Position numbers and translations under genes: made by a program. Shown here piece after piece: positions 35,701 through 43,729 of a stretch of DNA of 64,000 bases. Numbering within the stretch: the stretch's first letter is position 1; the number at the start of each line of letters is the position of its first letter. Source of the stretch: Aplidium turbinatum (taxonomy: Eukaryota > Chordata > Ascidiacea > Aplousobranchia > Polyclinidae); NCBI GenBank assembly GCA_918807975.1, contig OU964923.1, positions 7,874,001 through 7,938,000 of the forward strand. Reading direction: 5' to 3'. The notes below the pieces were generated by a model that was not told the origin of the DNA, searched no databases, and was given only the letters and a program-made list of their open reading frames with translations.

Positions 35701-37982
35701 ATGCAAAAGAAACGATGTTGGATTACAGAAGGATTATCGTTGGATTTTCAAAAAATTGCCAAATAGGGAACTAACCGCTAAAGACTGTAGCCCAATAGGG
35801 AACTAGCCGAATCGGATCAGCCAAATCGGACTAGCCGAATCGGGCTGTAGCCGAAAAGGGTAATAGCCGAATCGGACTAGCCGAATCGGATCAGCCCAAT
35901 CGGACTAGCCGAATAGTAGCAGACCCCCTTTGAACGGCCCTGATTCAAAGCATCAGCCCTTCAAAATACATCACCTTCAAAACGCTTCGAATCGAAAATT
36001 TGTATAAAGAAACTACATTATTTTAAGTGTGTTACCTTTAAAGCTTGCTGCTTACATTTTCAATGCTACCGACAAAGATTTCACTTTTGGTTCGAAATCA
36101 TTGAGATTCAACTTTCCACAGGTCAAAGGAGCATATTCCCCGGGTGGCATGAAGTCCTCTGTAACCCTGTACCAACTAAGCGATGTCCCTGCGATTTTGG
36201 ACGGACTGGAACACAATGACAAGACGTCTTTGAAAAAGGAATTTGCAAAGATCATTCTCTCTTTTAATCCGGATGATCTATATTGGTTTTCAAATGGCTC
36301 CACCGTTTCTGGTTAGTTATTTAAAAAATCCTTATTATCAAACTGTTTTGCGCTGTAGCTCATCCAGAGTTTTTAACCTACATTTGACTTCAACCTATTA
36401 ATCCGTGTTTGCTAGACATGTCATCATATGGATTTTAATCCTTCTTTACTTTGATTTTCAGTGGATGTTGGTGGCATACATATACCCAGCCTGAACAAAC
36501 CCACTTGCTTGCACAGCACCAATACAACCGCTTCCTCTGCATCTTTGCCATATTCAAGTGAGCACGCGTTGGTTTTTTATAATTTGATTAAACTGGACTG
36601 CGAACAACTCGATCTTTTTTTTCAACTCGAAAAAATGCCATGAGCTTTCAGGTCTGTCCCCGATAACTTCATATTTGGTTGAACTTGGAAGTTGAAATTA
36701 CTGAAGAATGAGTAACTTGAATAAAATCGGTCCAAAGCGATTTGGTTCAACTTTAAACTTACTGTTTCTTGGAAATTATCGTCTTAATCAATAAACTCCA
36801 GCTTTTCAACTAAAAGAAATGGTAAAACCAAGTGACAATGGTTCAACTCTCGTTATGCACTGTCGAGTTTCAAGTATAAACTTCCACTGGCAGCAACTGG
36901 TTAGTAGTAGAATACGGAACTGACAACTGAAAACTTTAGGTTGTTATTGTTAACTTTGGTGGCCGAGCATGAGTCAGTGGTTCAGAACCTTACCCAGTAG
37001 TTTCAAGCTTCAAAAAGTTCTGTCTAACGTTAAATATTTCTATAAAGCAATCGAATCTGAAGAAGTTGGAGAAATAATAGTTAAGCTTCCGCCAGCACTT
37101 GCGCGTGTTAATCTAAAGTTTGAGCCACAATACTTCCTTTGTGACGTATTCTGTGCGTAGAAATGAGTAAACGTGGTGACGTGTAATTTTTCAGGTCAAG
37201 ATCTTTCTCGGAGTGCTATTGAAAGTGAACGCACCAACAAACCCGACATTCAATCCGCCGGCGATCAAACAAAAGATCTCCTCAGGAAGAGGTTTGTGAC
37301 AGTTCACCCACTAATTACTGTCTTATCTTGACAATAACCATTTTAAAAGATAACAAGGTAATTGTTTGTATTTCATCTACCTCTCTCACTGTGTCTCTCT
37401 CCATTTTGCTTCAAAGAAGTCTGGTCTTATCCCGAAACATTAGTTCCGACCAGTACCGGTAGGCCTATTCCATAATTATTTACTTTAGCGAAATAGCCTG
37501 CGATTGTTTGGGTTGAAAAAAACTGTTGGTCCTTAAGCTTTTTTTCTCCATCTACTCTCTTTTTTTTTATAGACAAGAAATACTTCAGGAATTGATCGCA
37601 ACGAAATCGTCTTCTCGAAAGTCTGCTTTGCTCAAAAGTTTAACTGAAGTGCTCAGACAACTCGGTATGTTTGACAACACGGCAGACACAAGTAAAGACT
37701 CAGGCATCGAACCTACGTCGAAAGACGACAACGGTGAGTGAAGTGTTCGCTGTGGTTGTTGGCGATTCTCTTGCGTAATAGAATCTCGCGGTATTGAACC
37801 GGAGACTAACCGATGTAACATTCCGCGCAGATGAAGAGAACTACTGCAGCAATGACATGTGCGCCATTCCATCCGATGCAAACTCCTACAGTCGCTTGAC
37901 AAGCATTTTTTCTGAAGCAAACCTACTTGGTCGGAAACCAGTCGAACCCAGACAACCATTGTCGCCGAACACGTACGGCTAA
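15517..37982 (+). CDS. TDRD5: TDRD5-like LOTUS/Tudor germline protein, 15 coding exons
   Basis: Exons: 15517-15589, 15963-17150, 17498-17725, 21741-22014, 22189-22285, 22817-23039, 23371-23546, 26308-26422, 29942-30043, 30516-30712, 36044-36311, 36462-36557, 37195-37291, 37573-37733, 37831-37982. All introns are GT-AG, every phase matches, and the joined frame is 3447 nt (1148 residues and a stop). The order is four LOTUS/OST-HTH domains, one extended Tudor domain and a long tail. This is the TDRD5 arrangement (three LOTUS plus one Tudor in vertebrates) rather than TDRD7 (three Tudors). Known TDRD5 proteins act in germ granules, where LOTUS domains bind Vasa-type helicases or RNA and the Tudor domain binds dimethyl-arginine on PIWI proteins, supporting piRNA production and transposon silencing. 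Exons total 3.4 kb in a 22.5-kb locus; most intron length is transposon. The exon 8 donor (CAG|GTGGCG) and the last exon are the least certain parts. Confidence 0.9.
18205..20182. mobile_element. 2-kb foldback element with AAAACGGCGC repeat ends
   Basis: Flanked by a 9-bp direct repeat GCAGATATT (18196-18204, 20183-20191). The ends match as inverted repeats (GACATTAAGGCGC), followed by five or six tandem units of about 11-15 bp built on ACAAAACGGCGCAGAG, mirrored at 20050-20165. Pairing continues far inward: GCGCACGTGACAGTTCAGAG near 19012 has its complement near 19860, and an AAACCAGACGGGTTTTATTT block near 19088 pairs near 19800. The 9-bp duplication fits MULE-type foldback transposons. No transposase frame is seen. 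It lies in TDRD5 intron 3. Confidence 0.85.
19493..19572. repeat. short palindromic MITE (CCAG...CAAA family)
   Basis: CCCAGTCAGCAAAGCTAGTC is followed by TTTTTACATTGATTCAACG and mirrored by AATGTAAAAAGGACCAGTTTTGCTGGCTGG. It is about 80 bp and structurally the same as the 90-bp element at 34804-34893, whose inner sequence TTTTTACATTGATTCAA is shared. It sits inside the foldback 18205-20182. Confidence 0.6.
21494..21662. mobile_element. 169-bp member of the CGGAATGG foldback family
   Basis: Flanked by AAAAACAT (21486-21493, 21663-21670; a ninth base G also matches upstream). The left tip is CGGAATGGCCCGTTTCGG and the right tip CCGAATAGTAGCAGACCC. It is nearly identical to the element at 4457-4617 through the T-run and GCCGTAGCCTAATTATCAT core. 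It lies near the 3' end of TDRD5 intron 3, about 80 bp upstream of the exon 4 acceptor. Confidence 0.88.
21741..23546 (+). CDS. TDRD5: TDRD5 exons 4-7: extended Tudor domain
   Basis: Residues about 541-750. Exon 4 gives the leading strand region (FFDCFVSHVSSPEDFTIQVM) and the linker helix (KALDRLMDEMEKVYN). Exon 5 carries GQICVVLYHGDNNWNRAVIT. Exon 6 carries EVTYVDYGGVASVSVDSLYL. Aromatic residues in Y-x-x-x-x-x-W-x-R-A and VDYGG fit a methyl-arginine-binding cage. Exon 7 (ISILLCDTSQDDVDVYLNDV) is the SN-like strand and helix that completes an extended Tudor fold. Intron 4 is only 174 bp; intron 3 is 4 kb because of inserted elements. Confidence 0.9.
23547..26307. other. TDRD5 intron 7
   Basis: A 2.8-kb intron. 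Apart from the inverted-repeat element at 24780-25218, nothing was recognised; open frames of 60-85 codons lack any protein signature. Confidence 0.55.
24780..25218. mobile_element. palindromic MITE of about 440 bp
   Basis: The ends read TATTTGTAA and TTACAAATA. Next come GGTCGCTGCAGCAG, a block around TGACCCAATCAGAAGGGAAG, then CAGCTGAGAAAAAATTTGC. All are mirrored at 25080-25218 with substitutions. Target duplication is uncertain. It is a decayed non-autonomous DNA transposon in TDRD5 intron 7. Confidence 0.7.
26308..37982 (+). CDS. TDRD5: TDRD5 exons 8-15: C-terminal region
   Basis: Exons 8-9 encode a Pro/Ser-rich linker. Exons 10-11 (residues about 826-980) encode a conserved-looking block: HVVNYEGNALVSSGEISSLF, then VELTLANVDQHVKLFDELKA, then LYQLSDVPAILDGL and a helix ending PDDLYWF. 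The pattern resembles the C-terminal domain of TDRD5. Exons 12-15 encode a low-complexity tail with a basic helix (KSALLKSLTEVLRQLGM) and end SPNTYG-stop. Exon 9 has a tandem CAGCAG acceptor. The exact 3' end of the transcript is not seen; no clear AATAAA follows the stop within 1 kb. Confidence 0.78.
27003..29280. mobile_element. non-autonomous hAT element, 2.3 kb, copy 2 (in TDRD5 intron 8)
   Basis: Same family as 8706-10911: TAGAGATGTAAA ends (right end mutated to TTTACAACTCTA), the same AAAACG-rich subterminal tracts and the same nested inverted repeat. The 8-bp target duplication is GCTGCAAG (26995-27002, 29281-29288), very like ATTGCAAG of copy 1. The interior matches copy 1 over its whole length with small indels. 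No transposase. The rest of intron 8 (26423-26994, 29289-29941) shows nothing recognisable. Confidence 0.9.
31566..32479. mobile_element. MITE inserted in the left arm of the 4.9-kb foldback
   Basis: The ends are GGCTACGTTTACATGA and TCATGTAAACGTAGCC. Inner blocks such as GAAACCGAT and CGCCGCAATGAGAT also recur in inverted orientation. The flanks are TTA on the left and TAA on the right. The opposite arm of the host foldback has the uninterrupted site GAAGCTTTAGATGAGTGG, so the insertion postdates the palindrome. A three-base TWA-type target would fit PIF/Harbinger, with one later mutation. Confidence 0.8.
32541..34120. mobile_element. transposon with GGCGCCGACTT ends, possible hAT relic
   Basis: The left end is TAGGCGCCGACTT and the right end AAGTCGGCGCCA; GGGGTGGC follows inside both. 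Near 33050-33150 a frame reads QTVATVERFFGGIFKLNKTG, similar to the C-terminal dimerisation motif of hAT transposases. An approximately 80-bp tandem duplication lies at 33126-33290. A matching target duplication was not found. It sits in the loop of the 4.9-kb foldback. Confidence 0.6.
33126..33290. repeat. tandem duplication of about 80 bp
   Basis: Two adjacent copies share CTTTTACTGGACGACTTTTT / CTTTTACAGGACAACTTTTC, then GTAATTTTTTCTATGATGTA, then ACAAGCAACTCCTA and GACCAATAAATTC. The second copy is slightly shorter. It lies inside the GGCGCCGACTT element. Confidence 0.8.
34389..34560 (-). pseudogene. FLYWCH zinc-finger exon of a transposase
   Basis: The minus-strand frame starts MAEESISTQRKGEVFLHDGY and continues with Y-S-x-D-G-x-KKYWRCSRR and CKARIHT before a donor-like site (CAG|GTAATA). 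The order F-x-HDG-Y, YW-x-C, C-x-A-R-I-H-T is the FLYWCH domain, which in invertebrates often sits at the N-terminus of MULE transposases. The catalytic domain is not found beside it. A separate MULE C-terminal relic is at 6198-6489. Confidence 0.65.
34804..34893. repeat. 90-bp palindromic MITE
   Basis: CCCAGACATCAAAACTCGTC followed by ATTTTTACATTGATTCAA is mirrored by GACGTTGAATGAATGTAAAA-ATGACGGATTTTGCCGTCTGG. The inner sequence is shared with 19493-19572 and with isolated half-sites near 18925 and 19285, so this is a small repeated family. Confidence 0.7.
34972..35226 (-). pseudogene. LINE reverse transcriptase fragment (fingers region)
   Basis: The minus-strand frame reads ITLPKKTGATEWSLHRTISL, then a helix with L-L-R-I-M-L-M-R-L-R-P-K, then FVPDKGTTKGIFTLKMITEK. 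The blocks LPKK-x-GATE, HRTISL-x-x-x-x-T and F-x-x-x-KGT-x-x-x-I-x-x-L are RT motifs 1-2a of non-LTR elements. The downstream YADD part is absent here, so this is a truncated copy. Confidence 0.72.
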
Positions 37983-38124
37983 AGCATTGCTTTCAAAGCC
38001 TTTCCAAGATGCTTCCATTAGGTTACCCCACTGCAACGTTGCGTGGTACGATTGTGAGGAAGAAGTCAGTTATGAGCAGTTGAGCACCATCGAATTGGAC
38101 AATGACGATACTTTATTTATGTAA

Positions 38125-39480
38125 ATTTGGATCGGCTTCAACTCGTATCACGGGAATTAGCGACCTAGCTACGCTAAGTCGGCGATACAAGCTACTTATT
38201 CAATAAGTAAATTACCGAAAACACGAGAAAAATTGCATTTGTATGATATGGAAACATCATCAACAATGCATTTGAGTTAGTTGAGTAACACTCTTTTTTG
38301 TTTTCTGCGTATCACTTTCCCGGAGTTACTTTTCCGTTGCTACATTCTCACAACACAACAAAAGTTATTTTATACAGATAATTGTATGCTTCTGACTTCT
38401 AATTTAAGGCCCCTCATAAGTCTTAGTATTTTTTGTTACTAATCTTCAGATGTACGGCGATACAATTTTTTTTACAACCGCAACGTTGCGCCAAAAACAC
38501 TTGAATGATTTTGTTACTACTTTGCCGAAGTTATACCCTGATCGGTCACCTGCTTAACATGTCATTGTTGTTTGCTCTGAGCAAAAGAAGCTTGCTGGCT
38601 GTTGATGCGTTGCCTTATCTAAATCCAAGAAGTGATACTTTCGCGGTAACCTTCATTTTTGAGTTGTCTATGAAATTGGCATTGAAATAAGTGTTCACGT
38701 CCGAGTGTACTATGCCATGCTATGTTTGATCCATGGTGCAAGGTTCTTTCGTTTCTTTTATACTATTTATGTTGGTGAAAACAGCACATGAGTTGATTTT
38801 GCTTTGTGTGAGCATAAACGAGCACGATAAAACGCGGATTTGATTTCACCTTATATAAGCCATTGCAAAGTTGGAAAAGGAATAATGAAGTCTTTGCTGC
38901 ATTATAAATTTAAATTGCAATTTCAAGGCCGTATTTCTCAAAACCTATGGTAATGTGTGCGTTCCTACCCTAATGCCATCATGAATGTGACCATTGTATG
39001 TCGTACCTCAGTATTTTTGATTGTTCTTACCCAGAGGTCGCCAAACTACTGCCCACGGGTTAGATCCGGTCCGCCGAACTGTGCAAATGGTGTGATAAAT
39101 ACACTAGGGTTATAGCATTTGCTATCTTTTTGCATTCTAAACATTCTCTGTATCATCAATGGATGAACTTTTGTATAAAAACAATCAAAAGAGACTTAAT
39201 TTGTTTTTCAAAAGTTAAAAAAATGTTACCTCCAAATAAAATATTCACTCGTCATGTATTCACAGTAAGGACCTGTAATCTTGATTGCATAACAAACAAC
39301 ATACAATGCATGATTTCACATAACATTCTACAAGAAAGGATAAAGCAGTCTTACAGATTTACAATTCCACATGCTGGCAAATGTCCTAAATTAGCCACTT
39401 ACCTAACTTTGATGGCTGTTTCAGGAAAATTACATCAAACTATGCTTAATTAAAGCTTTGGTAGAGTTTGCTTTGTTGAA
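38125..39480. other. 3' flank of TDRD5, nothing recognised
   Basis: AT-rich sequence with no supported coding region or clear repeat. It should include the TDRD5 3' UTR, but I could not pick out a poly(A) signal with confidence. Confidence 0.4.
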
Positions 39481-39481
39481 C

Positions 39482-39803
39482 CATAGAGAAATAAAACAGA
39501 GTAACCTTAACGGGTTTAACATACTTTTTAACACACAAAAATATAACATATTTAAAATAAACTCAAACGTTTTCGACACGTACGTGTGTCCTCATCAGGA
39601 ATTAAATCTGTAATATACATAAAATGAAAAATTGTAAGATAAATTTGACTTTCACTACAACTGTAACGACACTCTGGACTGAAAAGCACAAACTGAACAG
39701 ATGATACAGAAATGATTACGAGTAAATTATGCGGTGGGAATTTTTGTGTGTAAAAAAAAAGTATGTTAAACCCGCTAAGGTTACTCTGTTTTATTTCTCT
39801 ATG
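39482..39803. mobile_element. 322-bp inverted-repeat MITE
   Basis: The terminal repeats start CATAGAGAAATAAAACAGAG and continue through GTAACCTTA and GGGTTTAACATAC, mirrored at the right end. The same family is found at 8425-8705. TATGCTTAATTA occurs at 39441 and at 39799, but it overlaps the right tip and is 30 bp outside the left tip, so I do not take it as a target duplication. A CTGATGA-hairpin-GAAA motif is on the minus strand at 39571-39598. Confidence 0.8.
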
Positions 39804-39804
39804 C

Positions 39805-40680
39805 TTAATTACTAACATAAGTAACAATGCATAGAGAATTTAAGAAGGATTCTTGCCGCACTAATTAGTGACGGAGTTAGAAACAAAATTTAAAATGGCA
39901 AACGTCATTCAACATGAATTACAGTGGTATTTGAATGATGTAATAAAATTAAAACATTTATTTGTGGGGCGATTGCTCCCCCAAGCCCCCCGTTCCCCCG
40001 TGGCTACATAGCGGTAACGGGCCACGTTTCTGCCTTTCCTTTATTCTCATTTCTTCAAGAAGGAAAATCTTAGCAAAAAAATGAAGCTATCACTGCGCAG
40101 GTTATTGATTTGACTGATCAAATGTACCATGAAGATAACTGAGAATTCGGCTGAAATATTGAATCATTACAAAATTCTTCAAAGCCATTGGAAGCAAGAG
40201 CCATCTACTTCAGATTCCAAGAAGCAATTAACATGCAGAACGTGCGATAAAAGTGATGCAGCAGTTGTTTGCTACCTGCCAAAACAAGTTTGCAGTTTCG
40301 TTTATTTTGACCAACAAACAATGAACAAACAAGCCATGTTAATATTGTGCGAAATTTAGTAAAATATTTCTTTGATATAATTTGCATCTAAGATTTTTTA
40401 TCTTAAGTGTGGGCCCTGTTTTTGTTATAAGTCTATTTTTGCTCAAGTTTGTTTCGCCACTGTAGCCTATTATGATGTTTATTTGCGTCAGACAAAGCTG
40501 TTCATATCCAAAACAAAACAACGAAATAATACACAAACTGCAAATGCACAAAGGTCATAGAGAGCCACTTTGGATGTCATCAGTAAGAGCTCACTAAATA
40601 TCTACTGTTACAAATTTACATACAATGAGTGTTGGAAGAGTTGAAAGTACCGTATTCAGAACGATAAAAACAATCAGTTG
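39805..40680. other. non-coding interval
   Basis: No gene or clear repeat. A GGGGCGATTGCTCCCCCAAG motif near 39966 resembles a MITE end but no partner was found. It may include the degraded 3' tail of the LINE fragment at 40684-40974. Confidence 0.3.
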
Positions 40681-40683
40681 ACA

Positions 40684-40974
40684 TCAGGTCTGATTTAAGC
40701 GATTTGAGGAGTATATGCAACGGTTGATAAACGAAAACATGTTTTTCCTCAATAAAGCATCAAACGTTGTCATATTATTCATTACTTGATATTCACGGGC
40801 ACTGACATAACGAGGCAAATTGTGCAGTATTCTGAAAGAATCATTGTAAGCAACACGTAATGGTTTTATACTGGAAAATCTAAACTTGTTCCCCAACTGG
40901 GATGCGTAAAACGACATACAATAACAGTGAAAATGAGATTTTGCATTGTTTGCAGCACACATTGTTATGAACAT
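40684..40974 (-). pseudogene. LINE ORF2 fragment, C-terminal region
   Basis: The minus-strand frame reads HFHCYCMSFYASQLGNKFRF, then LRVAYNDSFRILHNLPRYVS, then TFDALLRKNMFSFINR. The pattern F-x-x-YC-x-x-x-Y-x-x-x-L, L-x-VAYND-x-x-RIL-x-x-x-PR, F-x-ALLRK-x-x-F-x-F lies downstream of the RT domain in invertebrate LINE ORF2 proteins. It is about 97 codons and flanked by non-coding sequence, hence a truncated copy. Confidence 0.72.
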
Positions 40975-41514
40975 ACAGCAAAATTATGCAAATTGAATAT
41001 TTGACCCCTGAGTAACGTTTTTTAAAACTCGGTTAAAATAAAAGTTATTTTCTTTGTTTTGAGACAAAAGGTCATTAAATGATACAGGAATATAAATTTG
41101 TGAAGATGTTACAACCCTGTGAAGTGTTCACTGAAACATTAAGTAGATGTGTGACTTAGGGATAAAATAACGAGTTTTTTTTCACAACCCATTCTTCTGT
41201 ATTCTTCAGCCGAATACACACCACAGGTTGCAGACTGTTGAACAAAATCCGGCCCGCGAGCATCTTACAGTTTCCTGGCCCTTGCTGAAAAAGGTTTGGT
41301 GACCTCTGTTCTGGCCAGATACCTTGTCTATGGCTCAGCAAACTAACCTTTTCCTGCTGTGTATCGCAACGTTTTTATCGTGTACTTTTACGTTTTTTTT
41401 TTTTTTTATTCAACATTTCGTCTTCATTTGAGCACGTGCCAATGACGTATGCATTTCCCGTGGGTGCTGCTATTGCCTGATTTCAATAAACTTTCACACA
41501 AAGTTTGTTTGATT

Positions 41515-41906
41515 GTGGGAATCTTTCTTCATTGACCAAGAAAACTTCTTTAAGAGATTCATCCTGGCAGTTTTGCAGAGACTTTGAGCTACTGGCGCAG
41601 GCCGGGTCACCGATATTGACAGAGTGAAGTTTCCAATTGTTTGTTTATCTTTATCCTGCATTGCGGGAAAGCGGACTTGAGCGCTATGCATCGGTGTACG
41701 CCTTCCGACGTACACCTGACCCACGCTGCAGCCGACTGCAATGTCTGTTTCCGGTTGTCAATTGAAATCGATCACTGGGTAGAGGCAATTATCGTAAAGT
41801 TTCTTGCCCAGAGAAACAACAGCAAGTGCGGGTGGCTGGTGTCGAACATGCAGGCTCTCGACTGCGAGCCCAACGCGCTAACCACTCGGCCACTGCTGCC
41901 TAATTG
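41515..41906 (-). mobile_element. tRNA-derived SINE, head type 1
   Basis: On the minus strand the head starts near 41901 with GGCCGAGTGGTTAGCGCGTT (A-box like), and TGTTCGACACC follows about 40 bases later (B-box like). The order suggests a Ser/Leu-type tRNA origin. A middle part with CTGGGCAAGAAACTTTACG follows. The 3' body contains CTTCACTCTGTCAATATCGG, CCTGCG and AACTGCCAGGAT, shared with the SINEs at 42120-42480 and 61880-62215. Confidence 0.75.
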
Positions 41907-42119
41907 TTGAAGTGTTAACCTCTCATAAAGTGTCTATAACACATAAATTGTCTCTGAATAGAGAGCAATTCAAAACGTGTTTCCCAAGAACAGAACCAGT
42001 GCTGCTTGGCATTCAACTAACTGAGCTAGGTATCCTTCATTGTGTTGCTAAGTTCATAGTGTAGCCTATTTTTTAACCTAACGCACCATGGTTCTCGCAT
42101 GGCGCATGAGGTTTGGTTT

Positions 42120-42480
42120 TTTATCTGTATCCTTGGGCTGGACAAAGCCTTGATACCGTAGGTTATTCCTGGTAGTTTTGCATACCTGTAGAGGCTTTTG
42201 ACGCAGGGCCGGTTACCGAAATTGGCAGAGTGAAGTTTCCGCTTGTTGAAATGTTGTTACCGAAAAATTAATCTATCCACTAGGAATCTAGGTGCAAATC
42301 AGGGATATCTAGAACAAGATATCTTGTTATCTATGATATCTTGATAATTTGTTCTAGATATCCCTGGTGCTAATGAATGGAGAACAGTCCTGAATTGCGT
42401 TGCTCAAGCCCATACCCCGAGATTTAAACCAGCGCCGCATGATCTTTCGTCTAGTGCTGAACCAATGAGATGAAATGTAA
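42120..42480 (-). mobile_element. SINE, head type 2, interrupted by a 67-bp MITE
   Basis: On the minus strand the sequence GCGCTGGTTTAAATCTCGGG (a mutated B box) continues with GGGCTTGAGCAACGCAATTC and ends in the shared 3' body (CACTCTGCCAATTTCGG, CAGGAATAACC). It is the same type as the copy at 61880-62215. The palindrome at 42300-42366 is inserted in its middle. Confidence 0.7.
42300..42366. mobile_element. 67-bp MITE with 18-bp terminal inverted repeats
   Basis: The terminal repeats CAGGGATATCTAGAACAA and TTGTTCTAGATATCCCTG are perfect. Flanks are GTGCAAAT and GTGCTAAT, an 8-bp duplication with one mismatch. The start CAGGG and the 8-bp duplication fit hAT. It lies inside the SINE at 42120-42480; the related SINE at 61880-62215 lacks it. 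Confidence 0.8.
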
Positions 42481-42741
42481 CATTGAAAGTCACCCGATTT
42501 ATTGGATGCCATGCCAAGATCGATAACAAGTTTAAGCGTCTTGAACTATATGTTATTCTATCCAATAGATGCAGCTGAATGGGCTTTGCTCGATCTTGCC
42601 ATTTAGAAAGTTAGGCGCTGGTCCAGTTAACCTATCAGGCAGACAAAGTTTAGTTCAATTAAAATTTGCAGAAGATAAACCTACAACTTGATATTGGCAA
42701 CTTAGAATACCGACATAGTGAAATTCGGTTTAGGCTATATC

Positions 42742-43222
42742 CATGGCGATCTATAGGCTACTACTGGCCATCCCAACGTAGCAACAGCCAAATAATGTGG
42801 GGGCCTATATGAAATTTCAATTTACCGACTGAGATAAGTGTTACAACATGAAATCAGCAATTTTCATTGCTCAAGTAATGTTTTTAAGCCTAAAAATTGT
42901 AAATACAGTGCCAAAACGTAATTAAGATGTAATATTATTAAATAAGTGGCAAGAAAGCAGGACAATAGCTACATGTTAAGAATACCATGAGAATCAAGAT
43001 ATCAACAGAATCAAGGTACACGAAATTAAGAGTGATCCAACTTTCAAAACACTCAGTAGGTTAAAAAATTCGTTTTCTAATCCAAAAGTATTTGTTTTTA
43101 GTAATAATTCATGCAAAAACGCCTTTTTTACGCCTAATACCTGTTAGTTGCCAAAACGTAATAGGCCCCCACATTGTTTGGCTGTTGCCACGTTTGGAAG
43201 GCCAGTAGTATAGATCGCCATG
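42742..43222. mobile_element. 481-bp inverted-repeat MITE
   Basis: The ends are CATGGCGATCTATA and TATAGATCGCCATG. Inner blocks TACTGGCC, CAACAGCCAAA and AATGTGGGGGCCTA are also mirrored. The flanking 8-bp direct repeat GCTATATC is perfect (42734-42741, 43223-43230). No coding capacity; hAT-like by target length. Confidence 0.85.
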
Positions 43223-43334
43223 GCTATATCTCATTTTGTATATTTTTTCACATTGTTGATTAGCCTACTGATAAACTGCGCGCAAGCAGCGAATACGTTG
43301 CGCAAGCGCACACACGCTGATTGTCTTGAGTGGG

Positions 43335-43710
43335 TTTTTATGTCTTATTAGAGTGAGAGTGTCTTCTAGGTTTTCCCACGACTTTGTGCAGCAGAGAAAA
43401 CTAAGTCGTCTGCGTATTTCGCTGGGATCGTGCTTGGCAGGTTGTGGGTGTAGATGTTAAAAAGAAGTGGAGCTAGGAAGGATCCCTGTGGGAGACTATT
43501 TTTCAGGTCCTTCAGTCAGCTTCGCGGTGAGTTTTCGGTGGTGAGAGTAAAGTTTCTGACAAGCTCCACGATCATGTGGACTATGTGTCGATCTGGAAGC
43601 AGCTTACAAGTGAGGTCGCCGTGTCGTATCCTACAGTGTCGTCGGCAGATGTAAGGTCTCTGCGAAGACAGCGACCGCCTTCTTTTTTGCCTCAAAGCAA
43701 TCTTCAATGT
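43335..43710 (-). pseudogene. LINE reverse transcriptase fragment with the YADD motif
   Basis: On the minus strand: CKLLPDRHIVHMIVELVRNF, then TLTTENSPRS, a stop, then LKNSLPQGSFLAPLLFNIYT and KYADDLVFS. This is RT motifs 4-5 of a non-LTR element, with the catalytic YADD still readable. It has at least one stop and no flanking ORF. It may be from the same LINE family as 34972-35226, which carries the preceding RT motifs. Confidence 0.8.
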
Positions 43711-43729
43711 CTTGTGTCAAGAGGGTAAC

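Larger units (their letters stand above)
31031..35926. mobile_element. 4.9-kb member of the CGGAATGG foldback family
   Basis: Flanked by CCTTTGAA (31023-31030, 35927-35934). It carries the same tips as the two short members: left CGGAATGGCCCGTTTCGG, right GAATAGTAGCAGACCC. The arms are about 0.6-0.7 kb. They start with tandem GGCTAGTCCGATT / GGCTGATCCGATT units and run through AATCCAACGATAATCC and GCTTTAGATGAGTGG to a point near 32537 and 35243. The loop contains a second transposon, a FLYWCH-domain exon, a short MITE and a LINE RT piece. An 8-9 bp duplication and the FLYWCH exon point to MULE ancestry (inference). Confidence 0.85.
30876..35955. mobile_element. older MITE-like repeat split by the 4.9-kb foldback
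   Basis: The left part begins CAGGCTCGGGATAATTTTAG near 30884. The right part after the foldback ends AACGGCCCTGATT near 35945. On the minus strand it reads CAGGGCCGTTCAAAGGATAT and then GGCCCGGTATCAAT, matching the repeat that begins at 11578. The foldback's target CCTTTGAA lies inside this repeat. Confidence 0.5.
30713..36043. other. TDRD5 intron 10, nested transposons
   Basis: A 5.3-kb intron made of an old MITE-like repeat (about 30876-31030 and 35927-35950) split by a 4.9-kb foldback. The foldback has received a MITE in its left arm and carries several pieces in its loop. The parts are listed separately. Confidence 0.75.

Noticed and set aside
39441-39811. TATGCTTAATTA direct repeats as a 12-bp target duplication of the MITE at 39482-39803
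   Set aside because: The right copy overlaps the terminal repeat and the left copy lies 30 bp outside the left tip, so they do not bound the element.
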